A stretch of DNA of 64,000 nt from Allobosea sp. (GTDB lineage Bacteria > Pseudomonadota > Alphaproteobacteria > Rhizobiales > Beijerinckiaceae). Positions within the stretch are counted from its first letter, which is position 1. Every line of letters starts with the position of its first letter. Shown piece by piece: positions 1-8,407 of this stretch. The DNA lies in assembly GCA_024231975.1 (NCBI GenBank), contig JAAEQB010000031.1, positions 1 to 64,000 of the forward strand, given 5' to 3'. The notes beneath the pieces were generated by a model, which saw nothing but the letters and a program-made list of their open reading frames with translations, was not told where the DNA came from and ran no database searches. A program made the position numbers and the translations under genes.

Positions 1-230
1 CCGGGCGTGAATGACGCTCCGCGGCGGCCCTCGGCTCTCCCACGGTCTTGGCCACCACGGGTAGGGGCGGGCTCGCCGCAGAGACCCCGCGAGCCCCAGC
101 ATCAAGGCTCATACCTCTTCTACACACAAGGGTTGGGGTGAGGGGTTTCGCGACGCTGTTCGTCAGCACCGCGAGACGTTCTCCGAAAGCTTCAAGACCA
201 GAGCGACCCCTCATCCGACCCTTCGGGCCA

Positions 231-253
231 CCTTCTCCCGCAAGGGGAGAAGG
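231..253. repeat. hairpin CCTTCTCCC-N5-GGGAGAAGG
   Basis: Nine-base perfect inverted repeat with a 5-nt loop, lying 9 bases past the stop codon of the leftward lipoprotein gene. The surrounding CCCTCATCC... text resembles the common intergenic repeats of rhizobial genomes. It could help terminate that gene, although no T-tract follows. The first 260 bases of the window otherwise show no credible gene. Confidence 0.4.
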
Positions 254-262
254 AAGAAGGGT

Positions 263-976
263 TCAGCGGTTCATCGAGAGTCCCGCGCCCGATTTGGTGA
301 TCGCGCCGTTCATGGCACCGCCACTGCCGACGCGCAGGCGCGCCACCACCGAACCGCCCCTCTGGTAGAGATAGACCTCGCCGTCGCGGTAGTCCCAGGC
401 GTTGACCTGCTGCAGGTCGCGGTTGCTGCACCCCGTGGCGTTGGCGCGGTAAAGGTCGAGCGAAGGCGAGCTCGAGAGCTGCACTCTGCAGGAGCCGCCG
501 GTCGCCTCCTGCGCCGTCCAGTTGCCGATCACGCCGTCACGGTTGGAAACCGAACCGCTGCGTGTCGAACCGCTGCCCGGCGTCGCACCGGGATTGGCAT
601 TGGCGACCTGAGGCGGCGCCGGCTCGACCGGACGCTGCTGCACCGGCGGCTGTTGCCCCGGCTGAGCCGCTTGCGGATCGAAGAACGGATCGTTCTGGGG
701 CGGCGCGCCGGGCGCGGGACCACCGGGCGGATAACCACCCGCCTGCGGCGGTGCGCTCGGATAACCACCTGGCGGCGGCAGGGGCTCGGAGGTGATCGGG
801 GCCGACTGGATCGGCGGTGCCGACTGCACCGGCTCGCTATAGACCGGCGCGCGTGCGACGGCCTGGCCCGAACTCGAGCCATATCCCCCGAAGCGCTGCG
901 ATCCCGCGCATGCGGTCAGCAGCATGAGAGGCAGCAGGCTCGCGGCCCGCAGCAACGCAGAAGTCCTCAAGCTCAT
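263..976 (-). CDS. Omp19-like lipoprotein with AprI/Inh protease-inhibitor-type C-terminal domain
   Basis: The 237-residue product starts at the ATG encoding MSLRTSALLR; the upstream in-frame extension is not signal-like. Residues 1-22 form a lipoprotein signal ending in the lipobox LTAC. A long Pro/Gly/Gln-rich linker follows (about residues 25-145), then a compact C-terminal domain beginning around IGNWTAQEATGGSCRVQL and containing two cysteines. That domain resembles the AprI/Inh metalloprotease-inhibitor fold found in Brucella Omp19. The protein is probably anchored in the outer membrane facing the periplasm. Whether it truly inhibits proteases is inference from the family. It stands alone, divergent from the Rid-family gene. 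Confidence 0.7.
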   Translation of the reverse strand: MSLRTSALLRAASLLPLMLLTACAGSQRFGGYGSSSGQAVARAPVYSEPVQSAPPIQSAPITSEPLPPPGGYPSAPPQAGGYPPGGPAPGAPPQNDPFFDPQAAQPGQQPPVQQRPVEPAPPQVANANPGATPGSGSTRSGSVSNRDGVIGNWTAQEATGGSCRVQLSSSPSLDLYRANATGCSNRDLQQVNAWDYRDGEVYLYQRGGSVVARLRVGSGGAMNGAITKSGAGLSMNR

Positions 977-1152
977 CCCCGTCGTCTCGACCAGTCGCCG
1001 TCCGAAGGCATTGTGCCCATCCCGCCTGAACGCGGCATGAAATCTGGCATGCGCGTTCAAGGCTGCAAAAGGTGCAACGGTCAAGTCTCAACATGGTTTT
1101 GCAGCGCGCATATGGCGTGGCAGAAGGGTGCCCCCGCCATCCGGACCATCCG

Positions 1153-1581
1153 ATGAAGCCGCTCGCCCCCTCCTCGATCCGCGCCCCCTTCGCCCGCTAC
1201 AGCCATGGCGTCGAACTGCCTGCCGGCCAGCGGTTCGTCTTCTGCTCCGGCCAGCTCGGCATCGCCGCCGACGGCACGATTCCGGAAGGAGCTCGCGAGC
1301 AGGCCGATCTCTGCTTCGCCAATATCGGCGCGATCCTGGGCGAAGCAGGAATGACGCTGAAGGACATCGTCCGCGTCAACGCCTACGTAACCGACCGCAC
1401 CCATATGAAAGGCTATATGGACTCGCGCGACGCCCATGTCGGCACCCCGCCGCCGGCCTCGACCCTGATGATCGTCTCCGGCTTCACCCTGCCGGAGTTC
1501 AAGGTCGAGATCGAGGTGGTCGCGGCTGCGCCCGAGAAGCGGCGCAAGCCAGCCCGTACGGTTACGGCACCGAAATTCTGA
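1153..1581 (+). CDS. Rid-family (YjgF/YER057c/UK114) protein lacking the deaminase arginine
   Basis: 142 residues, the normal size for a Rid protein. The C-terminal half (RVNAYVTDRTHMKGY, then TPPPASTLMIVSGF and EVEVVAAA-like text) is the family core. RidA enamine/imine deaminases have an Arg in the motif PARSxV that binds the substrate carboxylate; here the motif reads PASTL, so that Arg is absent, as in the Rid4-Rid7 subgroups. Canonical 2-aminoacrylate deaminase activity is therefore doubtful. I chose the ATG of MKPLAPSS because the upstream extension does not match the family. It is monocistronic. Confidence 0.75.
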   Translation: MKPLAPSSIRAPFARYSHGVELPAGQRFVFCSGQLGIAADGTIPEGAREQADLCFANIGAILGEAGMTLKDIVRVNAYVTDRTHMKGYMDSRDAHVGTPPPASTLMIVSGFTLPEFKVEIEVVAAAPEKRRKPARTVTAPKF

Positions 1582-1740
1582 CCCGACGCCTCTCCAGGTC
1601 ATCCCGGACAAGCCGCGTCAGCGGCGCCGATCGGGGATCCATGCCTGGGCCTTTATCGGCAATGTTCCGGAATGGGTCCCGGGTCTCCCTGCGGTCGCCC
1701 GGGACGACTCGCGAGATTGAACCGACCCCTCTTGGGAAGA

Positions 1741-3318
1741 TCAGCTCGCGTCAGGCGCCCGCCAGGGGAAGCTCCAAGTCTCGGTGAGGGTCTTGCTGCC
1801 GCTCTTCAGGAAGGCGCGCATCTCGGCAAGCTGGCCCGGCTCGACCACGATGTCGATGAAGGCGCGGAAGCCCTCGGTCTTCGGGTTCGGCACCAGGAAG
1901 GCCCGGTTGATCCGGCCATAAGCGATCGAGGGCACGATCTCGACCTTCTCCGGCTGCTTCAGATAGTAGCCGAGATCGCCACCGGCGAAGTCGACGATGA
2001 AGCGGCGGGTGTTCTCGGTCACGGCCTCGCCCGAGCCAAGCGCCTTGGGCTTGGCCTGGTAGGTGTTGATCGCCCGTCCGCCCGGATGCAGATCGCTGGA
2101 ATCCAGCATCGCGGTAAGCTTGTAGCCGAAGCGGAATTCACGCCCCGGCTCCAAAGCCAGCTTCGGCGCCCAGAGCGCGACGATGTTGTCGTTGGTCTCG
2201 TCGGTGGTCGGCAACTCGATCAACTCGACCACGCCCTCGCCCCAGTCGCCCTGCGGCTCGATCCAATAGGACGGCCTGAGCTCATAGTTGAGGTCGAGGT
2301 CCTGGTAGTGCTCGAAGACGCGGTCGCGCTGCATCAGGCCGAAGCCGCGAACATTGCGCTCGACGAAGGAGGAAGCCGCCGGGACACGGGCGTTGCGCAA
2401 AGGGCGCCAGATCCACTCGCCGGTCGAGGAATGGATCAATAGCCCGTCCGAATCGTGCAGTTCGGTGCGGAAGTCGTCGTGGAAGCGCCGGTCGTTCTCG
2501 CCAGTGAAGAACATCGAGGTCAGCGGCGCCAGACCCAGCTTTTCGATCGGCTTGCGCGGGAACAGCACCGCGCCGACATCGACCACGCTGTCGCCGTCCG
2601 GATAGATGTGGAAGCGATAGGCGCCCGCGACGGACGGAGAATCGAGCAGTGCATAGACCGTGATGCGGTCGGCATCCGCGGCCGGCGTCTCGACCCAGAA
2701 TTCGCGGAAGACCGGGAACTCCTCGCCGCCGGGCACGCCCGCACCGATCGCAAGGCCACGCGCCGAGAGCCCGTAGCGCTGGCCGCGCCCGAGCACGCGG
2801 AAATAGCTCGCGCCGATGAAGGAGATCAGCTCGTCGAAGACGCGCGGGTCGTTGAGCGGGTAGTGCAGCCGGAAGCCGGCGAAGCCGAGATTGACCGGCA
2901 GGGGCTTCTCGAACTTGGTCCGCCCGTAATCGAAGAGATTGGCCGAATAGGGCACCGGCGTCGGTACGCCGTCGCGGATCACGTTGACGGTCACCGGCCG
3001 GGTGAACAGGAAGCCGGGATGGAACATCTGCATGCGGAAGCCGGAATTCGACTGGGCGAGCAAGGCTCGCTCCGGCCGGAAGCGGATTTCGCGCCAGGCG
3101 TCGAAATCGAGCCGCGTCAGAGCCTCCGGCAGCGCCGGCCCCGCTTCATAGGGAGCGGCGGCGACCTCGCGAGCCCGGCGCACCACCTCGTCGAAGCCGA
3201 ATCGCGGCTGCGGAGGTGCCTGTTCGGGCTGCTGCGCCAGCAAAGCCTGCGGCGCGGCGGTGGCGCACAAAGCGGCGCTCAGCCCGGCCAGAACCCGGCG
3301 GCGATCGGTAACCGTCAT
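1741..3318 (-). CDS. opgG: periplasmic glucan biosynthesis protein, OpgG/OpgD (MdoG) family
   Basis: 525 residues, a full-length MdoG-family protein. The N-terminus carries a twin-arginine signal (TDRRRVLAGLSAAL, cleavage near ALLAQQ), so the folded protein is probably exported by Tat as OpgD is in E. coli; OpgG normally uses Sec. The FDEVVRRAREVA start, the FRPERALLAQ stretch and the SSFVERNVRGFGLMQRDR region are family hallmarks. It should act in the periplasm in the backbone or branching steps of osmoregulated periplasmic glucans. No opgH glucosyltransferase is nearby. The choice between OpgG and OpgD cannot be settled from sequence alone. Confidence 0.85.
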   Translation of the reverse strand: MTVTDRRRVLAGLSAALCATAAPQALLAQQPEQAPPQPRFGFDEVVRRAREVAAAPYEAGPALPEALTRLDFDAWREIRFRPERALLAQSNSGFRMQMFHPGFLFTRPVTVNVIRDGVPTPVPYSANLFDYGRTKFEKPLPVNLGFAGFRLHYPLNDPRVFDELISFIGASYFRVLGRGQRYGLSARGLAIGAGVPGGEEFPVFREFWVETPAADADRITVYALLDSPSVAGAYRFHIYPDGDSVVDVGAVLFPRKPIEKLGLAPLTSMFFTGENDRRFHDDFRTELHDSDGLLIHSSTGEWIWRPLRNARVPAASSFVERNVRGFGLMQRDRVFEHYQDLDLNYELRPSYWIEPQGDWGEGVVELIELPTTDETNDNIVALWAPKLALEPGREFRFGYKLTAMLDSSDLHPGGRAINTYQAKPKALGSGEAVTENTRRFIVDFAGGDLGYYLKQPEKVEIVPSIAYGRINRAFLVPNPKTEGFRAFIDIVVEPGQLAEMRAFLKSGSKTLTETWSFPWRAPDAS

Positions 3319-3506
3319 GATCGAAGCTTGCCCCTTGGATATAAGCGCGCGAAGGCGCGCTGCGCCAACGACTTAGGCGATGAAATGGGGCTGGTCTAGG
3401 GCGCAGCCATGGCCTGCGCGGGCCAGCGTTAAGAGGAAATGAGAGCAGCGCCCGGCCGCCCTGCTCCCGTCCTGTAAAAAATCCGGTCCCGGCCGTCAGA
3501 AAAAAC

Positions 3507-3535
3507 TTGAAGCAAAGTGCACCCGTCCGTATATG
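3507..3535 (+). promoter_or_regulatory. putative sigma70 promoter for the ornithine decarboxylase leader
   Basis: TTGAAG (3507-3512), a 17-base spacer and TATATG (3530-3535) make a good housekeeping promoter on the plus strand. Predicted transcription start is about 3541-3543, which leaves an untranslated leader of roughly 435 bases before the decarboxylase. Confidence 0.55.
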
Positions 3536-3540
3536 GGGCT

Positions 3541-3978
3541 CACCCAATTCGCACGTGCCTGTGGCCGCGTGCTGGTCGGTGGGCATCCGGACAAGAGGCC
3601 GGACAGCCGCCAGGGATGGGAAACGGATGGAGGGGGATGGACATCCCCTCAAATCACGCTCCCGGCGCTCGCAAGAGGGCCGCTCCCGAACAGCGACCGG
3701 CAGCCGGAGGCAAAACCGGCGAACCCCGAATCTCCACGGGGGACGCAGCTTAAAGCAACGACGGAGCGGGCTTTTTTGGTCTCGCCGGCTTTCCACAGGC
3801 CGGCACCGAAGAGGCTTGTCCTTCATTGCCGGCCGTGCGGGGTCTCCCCAATCGACGGTGTTTCGGGTCCGGACGTTTCGTCCGCTGTCCTTGGCGTCTC
3901 CATCGCGCCTCGGATCGCGAACGTTTCACCCGGCTACACGTCGTATCGGCGCCGCTTGCGCCGAGAGGAGTCGCGCCG
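3541..3978 (+). ncRNA. long structured 5' leader of odc (candidate speF leader RNA)
   Basis: This gene-free stretch sits between a good promoter and the ornithine decarboxylase start. It can form several hairpins: a GGGGAT/ATCCCC stem at 3630-3650, and GCCGGC/GCCGGC arms at about 3785-3805. It also has a T6 run after a GC-rich segment (GGAGCGGGCTTTTTT, ~3762-3776). The speF RNA motif is described upstream of ornithine decarboxylase genes of alphaproteobacteria, so position and length fit. I cannot confirm the covariance model by eye. Apparent reading frames here have no protein-like character. The remaining non-coding bases 3319-3506 hold nothing I can name. Confidence 0.5.
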
Positions 3979-5124
3979 ATGACCGAGCGCATCCGTGAAT
4001 TTCTGCGTGACCGCCGCGAGGATGGTCCCTGCGTCGTGATCGACCTCGAGGTCGTGCGCGAGAACTATGTCGCCTTCTCCCGGGCGCTGCCGGACACCCG
4101 TGTCTTCTACGCGGTCAAGGCGAACCCGGCGCCGGAAGTGCTGCGCCTGCTGGCCAAGCTCGGCTCCTGCTTCGATTGCGCCTCGGTCGTCGAGATCGAG
4201 CTGGCGCTTTCGGCCGGCGCCACGGCCGACCGCATCTCCTTCGGCAACACCATCAAGAAGGAGCGCGACGTCGCCCGCGCCATGGAGCTCGGCGTGCGCC
4301 TGTTCGCCGTCGACTGCCAGGCCGAGGTCGAGAAGATCGCCCGTGCCGCCACGGCCACCAAGGCCGAAGGCGCGCGCATCTTCTGCCGCATCCTCTGCGA
4401 CGGCGCCGGCGCCGACTGGCCGCTCTCGCGCAAGTTCGGCTGCGTGCCCGAAATGGCCGCGGACGTGCTCGAGCATGGCCATCGCCTCGGCCTGCAGGCC
4501 TATGGCATCTCGTTCCATGTCGGCTCGCAGCAGGCCAATGTGAACGCTTGGGATTCGGCCCTGGCTTCGGCCTCGGCCGTGTTCAAGGAGTGCGCCACCC
4601 GCGGCCTGTCGCTGTCGATGGTCAACCTCGGCGGCGGCTTCCCGGCGCGCTACCTGAAGCCGATCCCGGGCGTCCCGGCCTATGGCGATGCGATCTTCCA
4701 GGCGCTGTCGAAGCATTTCGGCAACCGTCTGCCGGAGACCATCATCGAGCCGGGCCGCGGCATGGTCGGCGAAGCCGGCCTGATCGAGGCCGAGGTGGTG
4801 CTGATCTCGAAGAAGAGCGAGGACGACCAGGTTCGCTGGGTCTATCTCGACATCGGCAAGTTCAACGGTCTCGCCGAGACGATGGACGAGGCGATCCGCT
4901 ACCCGATCCGAACGATCCGGGACGGCGACGCCACGGTTCCCTGCGTGCTCGCCGGCCCGACCTGCGATTCGGTCGACGTCATGTACGAGAAGACCCCGTA
5001 CATGCTGCCGTTCAGCCTGGAGATCGGCGACAAGGTGCTGATCGAGGGCACCGGCGCCTATACGACGACCTATGCGGCCGTCGCCTTCAACGGCTTCCCG
5101 CCGCTGAAGCAGTACGTCATCTGA
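3979..5124 (+). CDS. ornithine decarboxylase, group IV (alanine-racemase-fold, PLP)
   Basis: 381 residues. Converts ornithine (possibly also lysine) to putrescine in the cytosol. The PLP lysine is K47 in FYAVKANP; other family motifs visible are SFGNTIKK, HVGSQ, VNLGGGFP, EPGRGMVG and the C-terminal active-site motif GPTCDSVDVMYE that supplies the catalytic Cys-Asp pair. The ATG at 3979 is preceded by a clear GAGAGGAG ribosome-binding site and gives the usual family start. It heads the polyamine block ending with homospermidine synthase, so its putrescine is likely fed into homospermidine. The long leader suggests control at the RNA level. The true substrate preference (ornithine versus lysine/ornithine) is not decided by what I see. 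Confidence 0.92.
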   Translation: MTERIREFLRDRREDGPCVVIDLEVVRENYVAFSRALPDTRVFYAVKANPAPEVLRLLAKLGSCFDCASVVEIELALSAGATADRISFGNTIKKERDVARAMELGVRLFAVDCQAEVEKIARAATATKAEGARIFCRILCDGAGADWPLSRKFGCVPEMAADVLEHGHRLGLQAYGISFHVGSQQANVNAWDSALASASAVFKECATRGLSLSMVNLGGGFPARYLKPIPGVPAYGDAIFQALSKHFGNRLPETIIEPGRGMVGEAGLIEAEVVLISKKSEDDQVRWVYLDIGKFNGLAETMDEAIRYPIRTIRDGDATVPCVLAGPTCDSVDVMYEKTPYMLPFSLEIGDKVLIEGTGAYTTTYAAVAFNGFPPLKQYVI

Positions 5125-5130
5125 CGAAAC

Positions 5131-5152
5131 GGGAGGGTTGCGAGACCCTCCC
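5131..5152. terminator. hairpin after ornithine decarboxylase
   Basis: GGGAGGGT-TGCGAG-ACCCTCCC begins 6 bases after the odc stop codon. It is a strong 8-bp stem but has no T-tract, so it may be an mRNA 3' end or attenuate expression of the downstream genes. Confidence 0.4.
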
Positions 5153-5357
5153 CCACTCATCGGGTCCGGCGAAGCGCCCTGCCACCTATCGGCAGGCTGC
5201 CCGTGGAAACCGGGCGGAGCGTTCGTGCCTCCAAGAATGGAGCGCGCGAGCGTGGCTCCCGCCGGGCCCTCTTCCACACAATCCCTTGTTTGTGGCCGCG
5301 CTCGCGCGGCGCCGGGAAGGTCCGCTACGAGGCGGGCGCTCCGGCAGGAGGTGCGTC

Positions 5358-5894
5358 ATGATCACGATCCGCGACGAGATCGAGACCGATATCCCGGCCC
5401 GCGAGGCCCTGCTCGATCGCTGCCTGGGCGAACGCCGCACGACCAAGTCGAGCGAGCGCCTGCGCGAAGGCCGCCTGCCGGCTGCAGGCCTCGCCCTGAC
5501 GGCAGAACGCGACGGTGCCATCGTCGCGACCGTGCGCCTCTGGCATGTCGAAGCCGCCGGCAAGCCGGCGCTGTTGCTCGGCCCGCTTGCGGTCTCGCCG
5601 GATCTGCAAGGCGAAGGCCTCGGCAAGGCGATGATGCGCGAGGCGATCTGGCGCGCCGCCTGCCGCGGCCATGGCGCGATCCTGCTCGTCGGCGACGCGC
5701 CCTATTACGAGCGCTTCGGCTTCACGGCCCAGCCGATAGCCGAGCTCGCCATGCCCGGCCCGTTCGAGCGCGAGCGCTTTCTCGGCCTGGAGCTGCGCGA
5801 AGGCGCTCTCCAGGGTGCGAATGGCGTGCTCAAGGCCACGGGGGCGCTCGCCCCGACCGAGGGAGCGGACGGTCTCCGACGTCGCGCAGCCTGA
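5358..5894 (+). CDS. GNAT-family N-acetyltransferase (YhbS-like)
   Basis: 178 residues, starting at an ATG with a near-perfect GGAGGTG Shine-Dalgarno five bases upstream. The acetyl-CoA loop LGPLAVSPDLQGEGLGKAMM (GNAT motif A), and the later GDAPYYERFGF segment, are diagnostic of the YhbS-type GNAT branch. The substrate is unknown. Its position between ornithine decarboxylase and homospermidine synthase makes a polyamine or related amine possible, but nothing in the sequence proves it. An alternative is a general small-molecule acetyltransferase that only happens to sit here. The 230 bases upstream carry no gene. Confidence 0.85.
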   Translation: MITIRDEIETDIPAREALLDRCLGERRTTKSSERLREGRLPAAGLALTAERDGAIVATVRLWHVEAAGKPALLLGPLAVSPDLQGEGLGKAMMREAIWRAACRGHGAILLVGDAPYYERFGFTAQPIAELAMPGPFERERFLGLELREGALQGANGVLKATGALAPTEGADGLRRRAA

Positions 5895-5941
5895 CGTCCT
5901 CTCCGGATCGTAGTCGATCCGTCATCAAATCGCGTCATTGA

Positions 5942-5969
5942 AGCCCGCGCAGCCTTGGCTGCGCGGGCT
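5942..5969. terminator. hairpin between GNAT and phosphoesterase genes
   Basis: AGCCCGCGCAGCC followed by TT and GGCTGCGCGGGCT: a perfect 13-bp stem 47 bases after the GNAT stop. No T-tract follows, so termination is only possible, not shown. It separates the GNAT gene from the next gene. Confidence 0.4.
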
Positions 5970-6018
5970 GCCGTCAGGTAAGGCGGCCTGCAACGCCTTC
6001 CCTGACGAAGAAGACAAA

Positions 6019-6819
6019 ATGCTGATCGCCCATCTCTCCGACCTGCACATCTGCCCGCCCGGCCGCCTCGCACTCAAGGTCTCCGACACGATCGGCATGA
6101 CGCAGCGCGCCTTCGAGGCCGTCGCTGCCCTGCCCGTCCGCCCCGATGTCCTCGTCATCACTGGTGACCTGACCGAGAGCGGCCTGCCGGAAGAATATGC
6201 GCTGGTGCGCTCGATGCTGGACGAGCTCGGCCTGCCGACGCTGCTGATCCCCGGCAATCACGATGTTCGCGAGGCGATGATCGCCGGGCTCGACCTTGGC
6301 CCGCATGCCGATCTCTCCGGCGGCTTCATCCAATTCTCGGCCGATCTCGGTCCTGTCAGGCTGATTGGCCTCGACACGCTGCTGCCTGGCTCCAGCGCCG
6401 GCGCGATCTGCGATACGCGCCTCGATTTCCTGGAGCGGTCGCTGGCGGAAGCCGAGGGCCGGCCCGTCGCGCTGTTCACGCACCACCCGCCCTTCTCCTG
6501 CGGCCTCGGCTACATGGACGCGGTCATGCTCAAGGACGGCGCGGCCCGCCTCGCCGAGATCGTCGCGCGCCATCCCAACATCGAGCGCGTGCTCAGCGGC
6601 CATCATCACCGCCCGGTCCAGGTGCGCTATGCCGGCACCATCGGCCAGGTCGTGCCGGGCGTCGCCCACCAGCTCATCCTCGACCTGACGCCAGGCGCCA
6701 AGGCGCGCTTCCTGATGGAGCCGCCGGCCTTCATGCTGCATTCCTGGCAGCCCGGCGCCGGCCTGATCTCGCATACCGCTTTTGTCGGCGCCTTCGAGGG
6801 TCCCTACCCTTTCACCTGA
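6019..6819 (+). CDS. CpdA-like calcineurin-type metallophosphoesterase
   Basis: 266 residues, close to class III cyclic nucleotide phosphodiesterases. All metal-site motifs are present in order: SDLHIC (D8, H10), ITGDLTE, IPGNHDVR, FTHHPPF and LSGHHHRPV. Such enzymes hydrolyse phosphodiesters such as cAMP, or related substrates, in the cytosol; the actual substrate is not readable from sequence. I start at MLIAHLSD because the motif must lie within the first ten residues. It lies between the polyamine genes and ends 94 bases before homospermidine synthase, so shared transcription is plausible. Confidence 0.85.
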   Translation: MLIAHLSDLHICPPGRLALKVSDTIGMTQRAFEAVAALPVRPDVLVITGDLTESGLPEEYALVRSMLDELGLPTLLIPGNHDVREAMIAGLDLGPHADLSGGFIQFSADLGPVRLIGLDTLLPGSSAGAICDTRLDFLERSLAEAEGRPVALFTHHPPFSCGLGYMDAVMLKDGAARLAEIVARHPNIERVLSGHHHRPVQVRYAGTIGQVVPGVAHQLILDLTPGAKARFLMEPPAFMLHSWQPGAGLISHTAFVGAFEGPYPFT

Positions 6820-6913
6820 GGCAACGAACAGGCGGCCGGCATTGACGCCGGATGGCCAGCCCCATACCAGCGTCCGCTTATCCCACAACCAGACCACCCA
6901 GGAGTGAAGAAGA

Positions 6914-8350
6914 ATGACGGATTGGCCCGTATACGGCGAGATCAGCGGCCCGATCGTGATGATCGGCTTCGGTTCGATCGGCCGCGGGACACTGCCGCTG
7001 ATCGAGCGGCATCTCAAATTCGACAAGAGCCGGTTCGTGGTGATCGCACCCGATGACGACAACCGCGCTTTGCTGGACGAACGCGGCATCCGCTTCATCC
7101 AGGAAGCCGTGACGCTCGAGAACTACAAGACCATGCTGGAGCCGCTGCTGACCGCGGGCGGTGGCCAGGGCTTCTGCGTCAACCTCTCCTGCGACACCGG
7201 CTCGCGCGACATCATGGAGCTCTGCTCCAGCCTCGGCGCGCTCTATATCGACACGGTCAACGAGCCCTGGCTCGGCTTCTATTTCGACGAGACGAAAGGC
7301 CCGGGCGAGCGCTCGAACTACGCGCTGCGCGAGATGACGCTCGCCGCCAAGCGTGCCCGCGCGCCGGGCTCGACCACGGCCGTCTCCTGCTGCGGCGCCA
7401 ATCCCGGCATGGCCTCCTGGCTGGCCAAGAAGGCCCTGCTCAACATCGCCTCCGACATGCGCCTCAACGTGCCGCAGCCGACCACCCGCGAGGAATGGGC
7501 CGGGCTGATGAAGCAGGTCGGTGTCAAGGGCATCCATATCGCCGAGCGCGACACGCAGCGCTCGAAGAACCCCAAGCCGCCTGGCGTCTTCGTCAACACC
7601 TGGTCGGTCGAAGGCTTCATCTCCGAGGGCGTGCAGCCGGCCGAGCTGGGCTGGGGCACCCATGAAAAGTGGATGCCGGACAACGCCCGCACCCACGAGA
7701 CCGGCTCGCAGGCCGCGATCTACCTGATGCAGGCCGGTGCCGAGACCAAGGTGCGCAGCTGGTGCCCGACTCCGGGCCCGCAATACGGCTTCCTGGTGAC
7801 GCATAACGAGTCGATCTCGATCGCCGACTACTTCACCGTGCGCGACGAGGCCGGCAAGGCGATCTACCGGCCGACCTGCCACTACGCCTATCACCCCGCC
7901 AACGACGCCGTGCTCTCGCTGCACGAGATGTTCGGCAATGCCGGCCGCCCGCAGGAGGAGCACCATATCCTCGAGGAGAACGAGGTCATCGACGGCATCG
8001 ACGAGCTCGGCGTGCTGCTCTACGGCCACGACAAGGGCGCCTACTGGTTCGGCTCGCAGCTCTCGACGGAAGAAGCGCGCAAGCTCGCCCCCTACCAGAC
8101 CGCGACCGGCCTGCAGGTCACCTCGGCCGTGCTCGCCGGCATGGTCTGGGCGCTGGAGAACCCCAAGGCCGGCATCGTCGAGGTCGAGGAAATGGATCTC
8201 GACCGCTGCCTTTCGATCCAGATGCCCTATCTCGGGCCGGTGCAGGGCTACTACACCGACTGGACCCCGCTCGATGGCCGCCCGGGGCTGTTCCCGGAGG
8301 ACATCGACACCAGCGATCCCTGGCAGTTCAGGAACATCCTGGTGCGCTGA
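6914..8350 (+). CDS. hss: homospermidine synthase
   Basis: 478 residues, matching the length of the bacterial enzyme. It forms sym-homospermidine from putrescine using bound NAD+. A Rossmann nucleotide motif (IGFGSIGRG) sits at residues 17-25. The SCCGANPGM and TVNEPWLGFYF segments and the C-terminal QMPYLGPVQGYYTDWTPL stretch are characteristic. The ATG has an AGGAG site nine bases upstream. With the upstream ornithine decarboxylase it forms a complete ornithine-to-homospermidine route, homospermidine being the characteristic polyamine of many Hyphomicrobiales. It is followed directly by a strong terminator. Confidence 0.95.
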   Translation: MTDWPVYGEISGPIVMIGFGSIGRGTLPLIERHLKFDKSRFVVIAPDDDNRALLDERGIRFIQEAVTLENYKTMLEPLLTAGGGQGFCVNLSCDTGSRDIMELCSSLGALYIDTVNEPWLGFYFDETKGPGERSNYALREMTLAAKRARAPGSTTAVSCCGANPGMASWLAKKALLNIASDMRLNVPQPTTREEWAGLMKQVGVKGIHIAERDTQRSKNPKPPGVFVNTWSVEGFISEGVQPAELGWGTHEKWMPDNARTHETGSQAAIYLMQAGAETKVRSWCPTPGPQYGFLVTHNESISIADYFTVRDEAGKAIYRPTCHYAYHPANDAVLSLHEMFGNAGRPQEEHHILEENEVIDGIDELGVLLYGHDKGAYWFGSQLSTEEARKLAPYQTATGLQVTSAVLAGMVWALENPKAGIVEVEEMDLDRCLSIQMPYLGPVQGYYTDWTPLDGRPGLFPEDIDTSDPWQFRNILVR

Positions 8351-8359
8351 CGCCAAAGC

Positions 8360-8390
8360 AAAAGGCCCGCCTCTCGGCGGGCCTTTTCAT
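8360..8390 (+). terminator. rho-independent terminator of hss
   Basis: AAAAGGCCCGCC-TCTC-GGCGGGCCTTTT, a 12-bp perfect stem with a 4-nt loop and T run, nine bases after the hss stop. The symmetrical A/T ends mean it could also work for the leftward gene at 8408. Confidence 0.9.
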
Positions 8391-8407
8391 TTCATGCACG
8401 CCTGCGC

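Noticed and set aside
48..368. Open frame at the left edge, plus strand
   Set aside because: Pro/Arg/Ala-rich, low-complexity translation lying over intergenic repeat sequence and antisense to the lipoprotein gene; no family features.
3533..3982. Open frame across the ornithine decarboxylase leader, considered as a leader peptide
   Set aside because: It begins inside the -10 box of the best promoter, and its composition is not protein-like.
4176..5357. N-terminal extension of the GNAT reading frame into the decarboxylase gene
   Set aside because: Out-of-frame decarboxylase sequence; the GNAT domain and a strong GGAGGTG ribosome site start at 5358.
6878..8356. Long frame antisense to homospermidine synthase
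   Set aside because: Typical GC-driven shadow (Arg/Asp/His/Val-rich, no family match) of a strongly recognised gene.
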